Shown: positions 19,168 through 28,698, counted from the stretch's first letter. The stretch is DNA of 64,000 nucleotides from CAVZBW01 sp963778465 (GCA_963778465.1 CAVZUK010000003.1:1674001-1738000), one strand, 5' to 3'. Notes: generated from the letters alone by a model not told the origin. Numbers and translations: made by a program.

Positions 19168-19926
19168 GTGGACGACGACACCCTCCTCGAGATCCTGGGC
19201 GAGGCCGCGGACGCCGTCGCGTCGGCGCTCGGGGCGCTCGGCGACTGGGGACTCGCGCACACCCGGCCGGGCCAGTACCGCAGCGACCTCGTCGCCGACG
19301 AGGCGGCCCTGGGCGTCCTCCTCGGGTCCGGGCTGGCGGTCATGTCGGAGGAGTCCGGGCGGTCCGGAGGCGACGCACCGGTCCTCGTCGTCCTCGACCC
19401 CCTCGACGGGTCGACCAACGCCTCCCGGGGCATCCCCTGGTACGCGATCAGCCTCTGCGCGCTGGACGAGGAGGGGCCGCGCGTCGCGTTGGTGGTCAAC
19501 CTGGCCATCGGGACCCGCTACTCGGCCGTGCGCGGCCAGGGGGCTCGGCGCGACGGCAAGCCCATCGGGCCGACCTCGTGCGACCGCGTGTCCTCCGCCG
19601 TCGTCGCCATCGGCGGGTTCCCGCGGCGACACCTCGGCTGGGCGCAGTTCCGCGCCTTCGGCGCCTCGGCGCTCGAGTTCTGCGCGGTGGCCGACGGGCA
19701 GATCGATGCCTTCTGCGTGCCCTCGCCGGGTCGGATCTTCGGGTGGGACTACATGGGCGGCATGCTCGTGTGCCAGGAGGCGGGCGCCGTGGTCGCAGAG
19801 TTGGACGGTGCAGAGCTCGTGACACGCGACGGCGCGCCGCGCCGGCCGGTCGCGACCTCGACGCCGTCACTGTTGCGTGAGCTGTGTGAGGCGCTCGGGT
19901 CGTCGGTGCACCCCAAGACTCCCTGA
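19168..19926 (+). CDS. inositol monophosphatase family protein
   Basis: The ~252-residue protein (start at GTG, VDDDTLLEILGEA) has the metal-binding signatures of the IMPase family: MSEESG near 55, VVLDPLDGSTNASRG near 75 (Asp-Pro-Leu-Asp-Gly) and FGWDYMGGMLVCQEAGAVV near 195. Members dephosphorylate inositol phosphates, histidinol phosphate or 3'-phosphoadenosine compounds, and the substrate is not determined by these motifs. An in-frame GTG 69 bp upstream overlaps the LOG-family gene and is less likely. Confidence 0.88.
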   Translation: MDDDTLLEILGEAADAVASALGALGDWGLAHTRPGQYRSDLVADEAALGVLLGSGLAVMSEESGRSGGDAPVLVVLDPLDGSTNASRGIPWYAISLCALDEEGPRVALVVNLAIGTRYSAVRGQGARRDGKPIGPTSCDRVSSAVVAIGGFPRRHLGWAQFRAFGASALEFCAVADGQIDAFCVPSPGRIFGWDYMGGMLVCQEAGAVVAELDGAELVTRDGAPRRPVATSTPSLLRELCEALGSSVHPKTP

Positions 19927-20081
19927 CGCGTTGAGCGGCACGCCATCGAGGGTGTTCGCTCACCAAGATTTCACCTCTGCATCACTCACTTCCTGACGCT
20001 GCGGGCATACGTTGTGCATGCGTTCTCAGAGGGGCTCGGGGAGGGACGCGAGTAAGAGCTCGGAGTCTGGAGAGAGGCAGA

Positions 20082-22457
20082 GTGATGGCGAAGCATCGAG
20101 GTGCACACGCGAAGTCGGGATTCGGTCGTTACACGCCGCCGCGGAGGGTGCGGGGAGCGCACGCAGCAAGCGAACCGGGCAAACGTTCGATTGGGTTGAA
20201 GACGAGCCTGGCCGGTGCCGGAGTGCTCAGCGTCGCCGGGTTCCTGGGTGTGGCGAGCACGCCCGCCTTCGGCATCATCGCCGTGCCGCGCGGGGCAGAG
20301 GCACACACGAGCGGCAAGGGCTTCCACCACGACGCCGACACCTTCAACACCAACCACGCCTCCGCGGCCTCCTTCAACGGTTCCGCCACGGCGACCGCGG
20401 GAGCCGGATCCTTCGGGAACCGGCACAACTCCGCCGATGCCTCTGCGGCCCTCGGGCACGCCAGCGCTGAGGCCGGCAACGGCCGAGGGGGCGCGAGCAA
20501 CGACGGCAACGTGGCGGGTGCGCTCGCCTTCAAGGGCGATGCCCACGCCGCGGCCGGCAACGGGAGCGGGAGCTCGAACGACCACAACGTGGCGCTGGCC
20601 GCAGGCATCAAGGGCCACGCCGACGCGGCCGCGGGCAACGGCGTCGACAGCGCCAACTCCGACAACCTCGCCGTCGCCGTCGGCATCAAGGGCCAAGCGC
20701 ACGCCGCGGCCGGCAACGGCGACGGCGGATCCAACAACGGCAACGTGGCGGGCGCCCTGGCCTACGAGGGCAGCGCGGATGCCGCCGCCGGCAACGGCAG
20801 CGACAACCTCCGGCGGGCCGACGGCAACAACGACAACGTGGCGCTGGCCGTCGGCATCAAGGGCCATGCGCACGCCGCGGCCGGAAACGGCGACAACAGC
20901 TTCAACTCGGGCAACGTAGCGGGGGCGCTGGCCTACAAGGGCCACGCCGATGCGGCCGCGGGCAACGGCGACAACAGCACCAACACCGACAACGCCGCGT
21001 TTGCCATCGCCATCAAGGGCCACGCCGATGCGGCCGCCGGCAACGGCGACGGTGGATCCAACAACGGCAACCTGGCCGGTGCCCTGGCCTACGAGGGCAG
21101 CGCGGATGCCGCAGCCGGCAACGGCAACGACAACCTCCGGCAGGCCGACGGCAACAACGACAACGTGGCGCTGGCCGCAGGCATCAAGGGCCACGCAGCC
21201 GCTGCAGCCGGCAACGGCGACAACAGCTTCAACTCGGGCAACGTGGCGGGGGCGCTGGCCTACAAGGGTGACGCCGCCGCAGCCGCGGGCAACGGCGACA
21301 ACAGCACCAACACCGACAACGCCGCGTTCGCGGTGGGTGTCCAGGGCCACGCGGTGGCCGCGGCCGGTGAGGGCAACGACAGCGGGAACTCCGGCAACAT
21401 CGCGGGTGCCCTGGCCTACGAGGGGAGCGCCGAGGCCACGGCGGGCAACGGCAGCCAGACGAGGGTCAACCTCGCCGCCGCACCCGACGTCATGCGCGCA
21501 GGACCTCCCGGCAACACGGACAACGTGGCGCTGGCTGCCGGTATCCGTGGGCATGCCGACGCCGCAGCCGGCAACGGCGACAACAGCACCAACTCCGACA
21601 ACGTGGCCGGTGCCCTCGCCGTCGAGGGCAGTGCCGCCGCCGCGGCCGGCAACGGGGACAACAGCTCCAACGCCGACAACACCGCACTGGCGGGCGCCTT
21701 CGGTCACAGCCACTCGGTTGCGGTGGCCGGCGACGGGGACAACAGCTCCAATACGGGAAACGTGGCCGGAGCACTCGCCACCGGTGGTTCGGACGCAACG
21801 GCGATCTCGGGTGTCGGGAGCAACATCTCCAACAGCGACAACTCGGCTCTTGCCGTCGCCAACAACGACAGCAGCGCCAATGCCGAAGCCGGGGTGGGGG
21901 ACGGGCCGGCGCCGGTCGACGCCCCGGCTCCTGCGTTGCAGAGGGCGGGCCACGACAACAACACGGCGGTCGCCACGGCCGACAACGGCGGGACGTCCAA
22001 TGCCTACGCGGGAACCAGCGCAGGCGGTGGGAGCAACAACTATGCCCTGGCCACCAGCAACGGCGTGGGGACCAACGCCCTGGCGTTCGGCGAGGCGGGA
22101 GGCGGCACCGGTGTCGCAGCCTCCTACAACACGAACACCGTGCCCCTGACGCCGATCACGCCCGCCGGTCCTGCGACCACGCCCACCGATCCTCCGACGA
22201 CCTCCTTCGCCGAGGGCATCAGCGGCGGCACGGCGGTGTCGGCGGCCGTGTCGGGCGGTACGGCGGAGACCGGGGCGACCGGCGGCGGCAACACTGCTGC
22301 GGGCATCGCCGTCGGGACCGGCAGCAACGCAACGGCGACCGACCAGACGGGCTCGAGCTCGGCCAACACCAGCTCCACCCCGGGCTCGGCGGCGTACGCC
22401 GGAAACAGCAGTGGCGACTGGTCGGCCAGCGTCGGCGGCACGACGGTCAACAGCTGA
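20082..22457 (+). CDS. large exported Asn/Gly/Ala-rich tandem-repeat protein
   Basis: The protein is ~790 residues; start GTG 20082 or ATG 20085 behind GGAGAGAGGCAG. A basic N-terminus and a hydrophobic stretch (TSLAGAGVLSVAGFLGV, residues ~43-60) indicate a signal sequence or anchor. From about residue 140 to 600 it consists of ~16 units of about 26 residues with the pattern N-V-A-x-A-x-x-x-K-G-H-A-D-A-A-A-G-N-G-D. Two unit types alternate, and a 109-residue super-repeat occurs twice (period 327 bp, from about 20727 and 21054). The regular small, turn-forming units suggest a beta-solenoid surface protein. There is no LPXTG anchor. I do not recognise a family. A strong terminator follows. Confidence 0.8.
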   Translation: MMAKHRGAHAKSGFGRYTPPRRVRGAHAASEPGKRSIGLKTSLAGAGVLSVAGFLGVASTPAFGIIAVPRGAEAHTSGKGFHHDADTFNTNHASAASFNGSATATAGAGSFGNRHNSADASAALGHASAEAGNGRGGASNDGNVAGALAFKGDAHAAAGNGSGSSNDHNVALAAGIKGHADAAAGNGVDSANSDNLAVAVGIKGQAHAAAGNGDGGSNNGNVAGALAYEGSADAAAGNGSDNLRRADGNNDNVALAVGIKGHAHAAAGNGDNSFNSGNVAGALAYKGHADAAAGNGDNSTNTDNAAFAIAIKGHADAAAGNGDGGSNNGNLAGALAYEGSADAAAGNGNDNLRQADGNNDNVALAAGIKGHAAAAAGNGDNSFNSGNVAGALAYKGDAAAAAGNGDNSTNTDNAAFAVGVQGHAVAAAGEGNDSGNSGNIAGALAYEGSAEATAGNGSQTRVNLAAAPDVMRAGPPGNTDNVALAAGIRGHADAAAGNGDNSTNSDNVAGALAVEGSAAAAAGNGDNSSNADNTALAGAFGHSHSVAVAGDGDNSSNTGNVAGALATGGSDATAISGVGSNISNSDNSALAVANNDSSANAEAGVGDGPAPVDAPAPALQRAGHDNNTAVATADNGGTSNAYAGTSAGGGSNNYALATSNGVGTNALAFGEAGGGTGVAASYNTNTVPLTPITPAGPATTPTDPPTTSFAEGISGGTAVSAAVSGGTAETGATGGGNTAAGIAVGTGSNATATDQTGSSSANTSSTPGSAAYAGNSSGDWSASVGGTTVNS
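20500..21880 (+). repeat. in-frame degenerate ~78-bp tandem repeats within the exported protein gene
   Basis: About 16 imperfect copies of a 78-bp (26-codon) unit run without interruption, each containing the core that encodes AAAGNG. Unit length stays a multiple of three. Super-repeats of about 327 bp are the most alike and probably arose by duplication of four units. Recombination here could change the length of the protein. Confidence 0.85.
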
Positions 22458-22495
22458 ACCATCCACCTCCCCGGCAGCGGGGATCAACGACCCGG

Positions 22496-22530
22496 AAAAC
22501 GGCCCCCTGTCTCGGACGGGGGGCCGTTTT
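22496..22530 (+). terminator. rho-independent terminator after the repeat-protein gene
   Basis: The near-perfect stem AAAACGGCCCCC / GGGGGGCCGTTTT has a 10-nt loop and ends in a T run. It stands 38 bp after the stop codon. The A/T-flanked symmetry would work in both directions. Confidence 0.9.
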
Positions 22531-22610
22531 CGCTGCGACATCTCCATCGTTTTGTAATATTCTGACCGTTCGGAACAAAAATTCCCGCAGTCCAGGAGGG
22601 GGGATTCCTC

Positions 22611-23885
22611 ATGGGGTCCAGGAGGAAGCTTTCGCACGGGTGCAGCAAGGCCGCTCTTCGTCGAGCTGCGGCCTTCGTTGGACTCTTGGGCCTGGTCGGC
22701 GGCTCGGCGGCCTTGAATCCGAGCACCGCGTCGGCCGCACCCGCGCCAATCACCATCGCTTACATCACCTCGCTCACCGGGGCCGGCGCTCCCCAGACTT
22801 CGGACTCGCCTGCGGCCTTCAAGGCTCGGCTCGACCTCCAAAATGCCAAGGGTGGGGTGGACGGTCACAAGCTGGTGCCCCTCATCCTCGACGACGAGAC
22901 CAGCCCGTCGGCCGTCACGACCGCGGTGCAGGACGCGGACTCGAGGGCTTTCGGGATCGTCTCGCAAAGCCCCGTGTTCTTCCTGGCTGCCAAATACCCG
23001 AATCAAGCGGGCGTCCCGGTGACCGGCACCTACGACGACGGTCCCGAGTGGGGCACGCAGCCCTATACCAACATGTTCGCCTCTGACGTGGGGAGCGTGA
23101 ACCCTGCCTATCCGGTCAACACGGTGATCGGCGACTTCCTCAAGGCACACGGGGGTACCGTGCTCGGATCGTACGGCTACAGCATCTCCCCCTCGTCGAC
23201 CCGGGCGACGATCGCCAATGCGCGATCGTTCGAGCACGCCGGTGGAAAGGTCGGCGTGCTGGACACGTCAGTTCCCTTCGGGGGTGTCGACTTCACGACG
23301 ACGGCGCTGATCGCGAAGCAGCATCACGTCAACGCCATGGTCCCGAGCATGGACGCCAACTCGAACTACGCCCTGGCGGAGGCCCTCCAGCAAGCGGGCG
23401 TCCAGCTGAAGGCGACGTTGTACGCCACCGGCTACGAACCCGACGCGATCAATTCCCCCGCGTGGCAGACACTGCAAGGTGCGTATTTCCTGTCGCTCTT
23501 CCGTCCCTGGTCGTTGCCCAACGCAGGCACCGTCCAGATGCAGGCCGCTCTGCGGAAGTACGCAAACTTCAAGCCGAACCAGTTCCCCGACTACAGCCAG
23601 TATCAGGCATGGGCCGGTGCCGACCTCATGATCAAAGGTCTGCTGCTGGATGGCCCGAATCCCACCCGCTCCGGGGTGATAAAGAAGCTCCGAGGTGTGA
23701 CGTCCTACACCGCCAACGGCCTGCTGCCACAGCCGATCAACTATTCGACCATCTTCGGCCACGACCCGGCGAAGACCTGCTTTTGGGTGCTCCAGGCAAA
23801 CAAGAAGGGTTTCAACCCCATCTCTCCCAATCCCTCTTGCGGGACAGACATCCCTGGTACGTCGACCGCCTCGGCAAATTCGTAG
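22611..23885 (+). CDS. ABC transporter substrate-binding protein (branched-chain amino acid/amide type)
   Basis: The 424-residue secreted protein has an N-terminal signal peptide (basic RRKL, then a hydrophobic AAAFVGLLGLVGGSAAL core, probable cleavage near STASAAPA). The mature part has the periplasmic-binding-protein type I layout of the LivK-like Peripla_BP_6 group: ITIAYITSLTGAGAP at the start, ARLDLQNAKGGVDGHKLVPL, VPVTGTYDDGPEWG in the middle and YQAWAGADLMIKGLL near the end. It would capture a small organic solute, but no permease or ATPase genes are present in the window. A GGAGG precedes the ATG. Confidence 0.85.
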   Translation: MGSRRKLSHGCSKAALRRAAAFVGLLGLVGGSAALNPSTASAAPAPITIAYITSLTGAGAPQTSDSPAAFKARLDLQNAKGGVDGHKLVPLILDDETSPSAVTTAVQDADSRAFGIVSQSPVFFLAAKYPNQAGVPVTGTYDDGPEWGTQPYTNMFASDVGSVNPAYPVNTVIGDFLKAHGGTVLGSYGYSISPSSTRATIANARSFEHAGGKVGVLDTSVPFGGVDFTTTALIAKQHHVNAMVPSMDANSNYALAEALQQAGVQLKATLYATGYEPDAINSPAWQTLQGAYFLSLFRPWSLPNAGTVQMQAALRKYANFKPNQFPDYSQYQAWAGADLMIKGLLLDGPNPTRSGVIKKLRGVTSYTANGLLPQPINYSTIFGHDPAKTCFWVLQANKKGFNPISPNPSCGTDIPGTSTASANS

Positions 23886-24210
23886 TGTGCGCTGACTGAA
23901 CCTCGGGTCCGCGTGTCGGCGGGTGAGCCGTCTACTTCGGTGAGGTCGTCGTGCTGTATCACATGGCGCGGATCAGCCCGGCCGGCTCCAGGTGGTTCCG
24001 CCCCGTCTTCTCCCTGAGATTGCGTGCTCGGAGGTAGACCTCCCAGCTGGGGAGCAGCGCCTCGATGTCGTCCGCTGGCCGCGTAGAGTGATCGGTTGTG
24101 GCCTGCGTCATGGTCCAAGCGAACTCGACAACCAGCCGCTCATGGCATTGTGTGCCCAGCGGCGGTCGGCGACCGCAAGGAAAAATGACCAGCTAGAAGG
24201 CCAGAAGTCC
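23886..24210. other. intergenic, no gene supported
   Basis: This stretch lies between the first solute-binding-protein gene and tRNA-Val. The open frames are short, lack ribosome-binding sites and show no recognisable protein pattern. It may contain the tRNA promoter, but I cannot place one confidently. Confidence 0.5.
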
Positions 24211-24283
24211 GGGCGCTTAGCTCAGCTGGAAGAGCAGCTGGCTTACAACCAGCAGGTCGTCGGTTCGAGTCCGGCAGCGCCCA
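24211..24283 (+). tRNA. tRNA-Val (anticodon UAC)
   Basis: A complete cloverleaf is readable. The acceptor arm GGGCGCT pairs with AGCGCCC, the D-stem GCTC with GAGC, and the anticodon stem GCTGG with CCAGC around the loop CTTACAA (anticodon TAC). The T-arm contains GGTTCGAGTCC. The discriminator is A and CCA is not encoded. It marks the right part of the core-like region, and tRNA genes of this kind are common integration sites. Confidence 0.95.
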
Positions 24284-24816
24284 CTGACCCCTGTTGGCAG
24301 ATTTCATACATTGACCCTGTTCAGGGGCGAGATCATTGTTCCGTTCGTTCCAGGCGACCGGAGAGGGTTTGCCCCACGGTTCAGCCCGACGTCCCGACCT
24401 ACTATCCGCTCACCCACCAATCAACATGAGCGGCCAATGGATTCCACCGAGATGGACAGGCGGGTAGACCTGCTGGACCAGGCACGGACTGAGTCAACGC
24501 CCGTCAACGCCCACCGCGGCCCGCCCGCGCTCACCCTTCGGAGCGATGGGTCGGGCTGCACCGGCCGAGCCCGCTAGGTTCGACTTAGCTTGAGCACCGA
24601 CGGGAGGAGAACCCGTGGTCGTTGCGACGGCCTGAGCCGTTGTCCACCTACGAATCGAACTAGGAGGTCTGGGCAATCAAACTCGATCGATTCTCGCAAA
24701 GACCCAAAGGCCCGTTCTGACGCCGTCCGGGGCGCGGCCCACTCCGGTAGCGGTTCTGTTACCTTTGCGTGAAAGGTCCTCGACCTAACGAGGACGACAC
24801 GCAAAGGGGGACCAAC
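24284..24816. other. intergenic leader region upstream of the second solute-binding protein
   Basis: About 530 bp without a supported gene. The frames present are short and their translations look random. The last 45 bp hold an inverted repeat and the ribosome-binding site of the next gene. Confidence 0.45.
24776..24795 (+). promoter_or_regulatory. perfect inverted repeat in the leader of the solute-binding-protein gene
   Basis: GTCCTCG and CGAGGAC flank a 6-nt loop (ACCTAA), 21 bp before the ATG at 24817. It could be an operator or an mRNA hairpin near the ribosome-binding site AAGGGGG. No further evidence separates these. Confidence 0.5.
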
Positions 24817-26079
24817 ATGCGTGTCATACGTGGGGGTGCGGTGGCGCTCGGCGCCTTGTGTGCCGCGGCACTGCTGCCGGTAACGTCCGCTGGTGCCGAC
24901 TCGTCGGCTCCGAGCTCGCCGGGCGTAACGAGCAGCACAATCACCGTCGGTCAGATCGACGACCTGTCGGCGCCGGTGCCCGGCCTGTTCAAGTCGGCCG
25001 AGGACGGCACCCAGGCTTACTTCAACTACGTGAATTCCCAGGGCGGGGTGAACGGTCGCAAGATCGTACTCAACGCCGAGGACAGCGCCTTCGACTCGGC
25101 CACCGTGGCGACTGAGGCCAAGTCCATCGCCACCAACGACTTTGCCATGGTCGGTGGCTTCACGCTGCTGGACGGTTCCGAGGTGCCTGCGATCAACCAG
25201 GCCAAGCTGCCTGATGTCACCGTTCCGGTGGCCACGACGTTGTCCGTCAACCCCAACCTCTACAGCCCGGCGCCGTCCAACAACAACGATTACCCGACCG
25301 GTCCCTTCGAGTGGGCGAAGAAGGCGTTCCCCACCCAGTTCCAGCACGTCGGCATCCTCTACACCACCGCATCCGCCTCGGCCGTCGCCGCCCAGGGGCT
25401 CTTTAACAACGCCGCCCGCGCCTCCGGCATGAAGATCGATTACATGCGTGGATTCCCGAGCAGCGACACGACCTTCACTCCCGACGTACTCAAGATGAAG
25501 GCCGGGGGCACCCAGATGTACTTCATGTTCCAGCTGGCCGGCTTCTACGCCGCCAACCTGGCCCAAGAAACGGCGCAGCAGGGTTTCCACCCGGTCGACA
25601 TCCAGGGCACCGCCGCCTACATCGACAACATGGCCCAAGCAAGCGGCGGTGGGGCCAACGGCATGTACCTCGAGCAACAAGCCGCCCTGTACGAGGGGGA
25701 GGATGCCAAGGCGATACCGGAGGTGGCGCTCTTTGACAAGTGGATCTTGAAGGTCGATCCGAAAGTCTTCAGCTCGGTCACCCCGCTTTCGTCCGTCGAC
25801 GGTTGGGCCTCGGCAATGCTCTTCGTGCAGGCGCTCAAGGCAGCCGGGGCGAATCCCACCCGGGCCTCGGTCGAGGCGCAGCTGGACAAGGTCACCAGCT
25901 TCGATGCGAACGGCCTGATTGCCGACGGCAATCCAGCCAAGAACATTCCCTCCAAGTGCTTCATCGTGGCTCAGCTCAAGAACGGAGTGTGGACCCGGGT
26001 GAGCCCCACGCCCAAGACCGGGTACATCTGTGAGGGCAGCCTCTACCCTCGACCCGGGTTTAAGCCCCAGACGCGGTGA
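24817..26079 (+). CDS. ABC transporter substrate-binding protein (Peripla_BP_6 type)
   Basis: The 420-residue secreted protein starts at the ATG after AAGGGGG; an upstream in-frame start adds 16 unlikely residues. The signal peptide runs through ALGALCAAALLPVTSAGA. The mature part shows ITVGQIDDLSAPVPGLFKSA, AYFNYVNSQGGVNGRKIVL, VGGFTLLDGSEVPAINQA, FQHVGILYTTASASAVAAQG and, near the end, WASAMLFVQALKAAGANPTR. This is the type I binding fold used for amino acids, amides, urea or aromatic compounds. It is a distant paralogue of the 22.6-kb gene, and again no transporter subunits are nearby. Confidence 0.86.
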   Translation: MRVIRGGAVALGALCAAALLPVTSAGADSSAPSSPGVTSSTITVGQIDDLSAPVPGLFKSAEDGTQAYFNYVNSQGGVNGRKIVLNAEDSAFDSATVATEAKSIATNDFAMVGGFTLLDGSEVPAINQAKLPDVTVPVATTLSVNPNLYSPAPSNNNDYPTGPFEWAKKAFPTQFQHVGILYTTASASAVAAQGLFNNAARASGMKIDYMRGFPSSDTTFTPDVLKMKAGGTQMYFMFQLAGFYAANLAQETAQQGFHPVDIQGTAAYIDNMAQASGGGANGMYLEQQAALYEGEDAKAIPEVALFDKWILKVDPKVFSSVTPLSSVDGWASAMLFVQALKAAGANPTRASVEAQLDKVTSFDANGLIADGNPAKNIPSKCFIVAQLKNGVWTRVSPTPKTGYICEGSLYPRPGFKPQTR

Positions 26080-26484
26080 TCTGGCGCTGCTGCCCAGCCC
26101 TCGGATTGGGGCGGGTTTGGCGCTTCTGACGGCGGGTGATTTGGGGAGTCTCCGGCTTGACCTAATACGGCCCGTCGTTTCTTCCTCAGCTGAAAGGTGG
26201 CGGGGTCCGACGGGACGAAGGACGCCGCCGGCAGCGCCCGCCCAGGCCCGCCCCTACGGCCGCTACCGCGAACCGGGGCGAACGGAAAGCGCAGGTAGCC
26301 CGCAGAAAGCCCGACAACCGCCCGAGAAGGCGAACCCGGACAAGGGCGGGGCTAGGGGAAAATGGGGGGTCTTGGGCTAAACAAGTGACAGAGCTAACGC
26401 AAGTACCGACGTTACTTCGTCATAATCCCTGATTCAAAGGGCAGATGTGCGATGTAACAATGGGCTTTGGGTGTGGGGGCGCCC
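26080..26484. other. intergenic, boundary between core-like and mobile-element region
   Basis: No gene is supported. Composition changes here from strongly GC-biased codon-like sequence to mixed sequence, and the first dispersed repeat and mobile element follow directly. Confidence 0.5.
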
Positions 26485-26516
26485 GAACTGGCGACACACA
26501 CCTAAGGCCGGGAGCA

Positions 26517-26632
26517 TTCCATGGATGGCCATCTGACGTGGTCACCTATGGAGCACCCTCGCATCATCGATTAGGCGTGTGGATTTAGGGTCCCCACTTG
26601 GTGACACTCCGACCCGAGTCCACGAACCTCGC
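26517..26632 (+). repeat. dispersed ~115-bp intergenic repeat, copy 1
   Basis: This copy aligns end to end with segments at 42,290 and 53,698. Shared blocks: GTGGTCACCTATGGAGCACC, CATCATCGATTAGGCG, GGTCCCCACTTGGTGACA and CCACGAACCTCGCATAAC. It is the most diverged copy. Its 3' end coincides with the 8-bp target GCATAACA used by the ISL3-type element. A weaker match to copy 3 extends ~30 bp upstream and includes a second CACCTA. Confidence 0.75.
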
Positions 26633-26745
26633 ATAACAGGCGCTTCGGATCTGAGCGGGGTGTCACCACGATGAGGGGATCCGCGAGCGCGTAGCGGGGA
26701 TCCACCAACCTGAGGTTGTTCAACGACTTCAGATGGAGGACCCCC

Positions 26746-28042
26746 GTGGAGACTGACCCTACGCGCGCGCTGGCATGGATGATCGGACTTCAGGGTGTCC
26801 GGTTCTTCGGCTGCGAGGACGGAGCAGTCGGCGAGGCGAGGATCCGCGTGGAGACGACGGCCGATCGCAGTGGCTGTCCGGATTGCGGGTGGGATAGCGC
26901 GGGTGAAGGACCGGCCGGTCGTCGAGCTCGTCGATCTCCCGCTCTATGGGCGTGCAGCCCGGCTCCTCTGGCACAAGCGGCGGTGGACCTGTCCCGATCC
27001 CGACTGCGCGATGGGCAGCTGGACCGAGGAGCGGGATGACATCGCCGCATCACGCCAGGCGCTTACCTCGCGGGCGGCCCGGTGGGCGACCGAACAGGTC
27101 GGCAGACGTGCCCGGAGCGTCAACGAGGTGGCGGGCGAGCTCGGCTGTGACTGGCACACCGTGAACGACACCGTCGTCGCCTACGGCGAAGCCCTCCTCC
27201 GCGCCGACGGTGATCGTATCGGAGACTTCACTGGCCTCGGCCTCGACGAGGTGCTCATGGTCCGGCTCGGCTCCTACCACCGCCAGCACTTCTCCACACA
27301 GCTCGTCGATGTCCGACGTAGCCAGCTCGTGGACGTCGTCCGTGGTCGCAGTGGTGCAGGTCCCATAGCCTGGCTGGCGGAGCAGGGGAAGGCCTTCGGT
27401 GACCGGATCGAGTACGGCACGCTCGACCTGTCCGGCCCCTACCGCCGGGTTTTCGAGACGATCACGCCCGACGCCACGCTTGTCGCGGATCCCTTTCACG
27501 TGTGCAAACTCGCCAACACCAAGCTCGACGAGTGCCGGCGGCGCGTCCAGAACGAAACGCTCGGGCACCGGGGTCGCAAGTCCGATCCTCTCTACCGGTG
27601 CCGGCGTCTCCGCACCAAGGCCAAGGAGCGGCTCGACGAGCGGGGCACCGAGAAGCTGCGGGGGCTGCTCCGCGGCGGCGACCCGCGTGGGGATGTCAGC
27701 ACCCTGTGGCAAGCGAAGGAGGCGGTGCGCGAGCTCTATGCCCACGCCGATGCCGAGCTCGCCCTCGAGTGGGTGACTGAGCTCGGCCACGACCTCCAAG
27801 ACGCCGACTACCCGCCAGAAGCCCGCTCGCTCGGCCGCACGCTCATCCGGAGGAGGAAGGAGATCGCCGCCTGGCACGAGGCCCACGTGACCGACGGGCC
27901 GACCGAGGCAGTCAACAATCTGATCAAGCGGGTGAAGCGGGCTGCCTTCGGTTTCGTGTCATTCCGGAACTACCGGATCCGCTCACTGCTCCACGCCGGC
28001 AAGCCCAACTGGGACCTGCTCGCGACGGTCTCACCCCGCTGA
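26746..28042 (+). pseudogene. ISL3-family transposase, one frameshift
   Basis: GTG start behind GGAGGA. The N-terminal zinc-binding part (RSGCPDCG) is in one frame up to about 26890. The rest is in the next frame: WHKRRWTCPDPDCAMGSW (second zinc pair), the helix-turn-helix-like CDWHTVNDTVVAYGEAL, LGLDEVLMVRLG, VADPFHVCKLANTKLDECRR, and a DDE-type C-terminal half ending LLATVSPR. The net change is one extra base near 26890. The stop codon lies inside the right terminal repeat, as in other ISL3 elements. Without frameshifting the enzyme would be inactive. Confidence 0.85.
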
Positions 28043-28126
28043 ATTCGAAGAGTCGGATTTTGAGTGGGGTCCGGCCCTCTGGAGAGCTTCCCGAGCCACA
28101 CGACGGTCGTTGACAGGCGAGCAAGT

Positions 28127-28621
28127 TCAATCTTCGGAAGGTGCCCCCCTGGAATGCGTTCTCATCAACACCTTGACGCCTGAATGGATCTGGTACCACG
28201 CCTGACATTCCCTAAGAAGCTTCAGATTTACGGGGAACGGGGGCCTCAGCTCCAGCCCCAGCTCCAGGTTGTAAACGTCGGTGCCCTCTGCACTCGTAAC
28301 TCGTGACCCTCTCGCTTCAATGACCCTGGCCGGCCCGAGGGTCTTGCCCAAGAGCTGCTCTGCGAGGTCCCGATTGGCATCCAGATCGATGGGTCGCCAC
28401 CCCTTGGGCGGCGCAGGGCGCCAGTCATTCTCCCCATGACAACGAAGTAGCTGCGTGAGGCTCGGACGGTTACCAGGGAAGCTCACCGTGACGGCCGCCA
28501 AGCCATCTTGGAAATAGGACACGCCATCGGCGTATGCGCCAGCATCGGGTGGGAAGCCCGATAGGGCCACCTCCTCTGGCGTACTACCCCCTGGGGGCGG
28601 CTGGGAGCCGGAAGGTGCCAT
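28127..28621 (-). CDS. passenger gene of the ISL3 element, hypothetical protein
   Basis: The 164-residue soluble protein starts at ATG 28621 and opposes the transposase. Its N-terminus is Pro/Gly-rich. The main body contains YADGVSYFQDGLAAVTVSF, TQLLRCHGENDWRPAPPKGW, LLGKTLGPARVIEARGS and NLKLLRECQAWYQIHSGVKV. I recognise no family, signal peptide or membrane segment. No good Shine-Dalgarno sequence is visible. The frame is uninterrupted and its composition differs from IS genes. Its position between ISL3-type ends makes it cargo, and a defence, toxin or adaptive role is possible but untested. Confidence 0.55.
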   Translation of the reverse strand: MAPSGSQPPPGGSTPEEVALSGFPPDAGAYADGVSYFQDGLAAVTVSFPGNRPSLTQLLRCHGENDWRPAPPKGWRPIDLDANRDLAEQLLGKTLGPARVIEARGSRVTSAEGTDVYNLELGLELRPPFPVNLKLLRECQAWYQIHSGVKVLMRTHSRGAPSED

Positions 28622-28698
28622 CCAGCCCCAGGCTATTTCGCTGCTCCCCGAGCGTGTCCTGGGGCCGCCGTGGAAGCGTTCGTTGTGTTCCCCTCTGC

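Noticed and set aside
20500..21880. Possible CRISPR array because of regular repeats
   Set aside because: Units are 78 bp, imperfect, in frame and without unique spacers. They encode a continuous protein. No cas genes are in the window.
19986..23237. A 1083-codon open frame on the minus strand opposite the repeat protein
   Set aside because: It arises because the plus-strand repeat has a period divisible by three and few TTA/CTA/TCA triplets. It crosses a terminator and another gene's start, and its Val/Gly/Arg-rich translation matches no protein type.
28053..28075. A simple direct repeat of the ISL3 left end as the right end of the first ISL3 element
   Set aside because: The 8-bp duplication GCATAACA is at 30304, so the segment is an internal junction and not the outer end.
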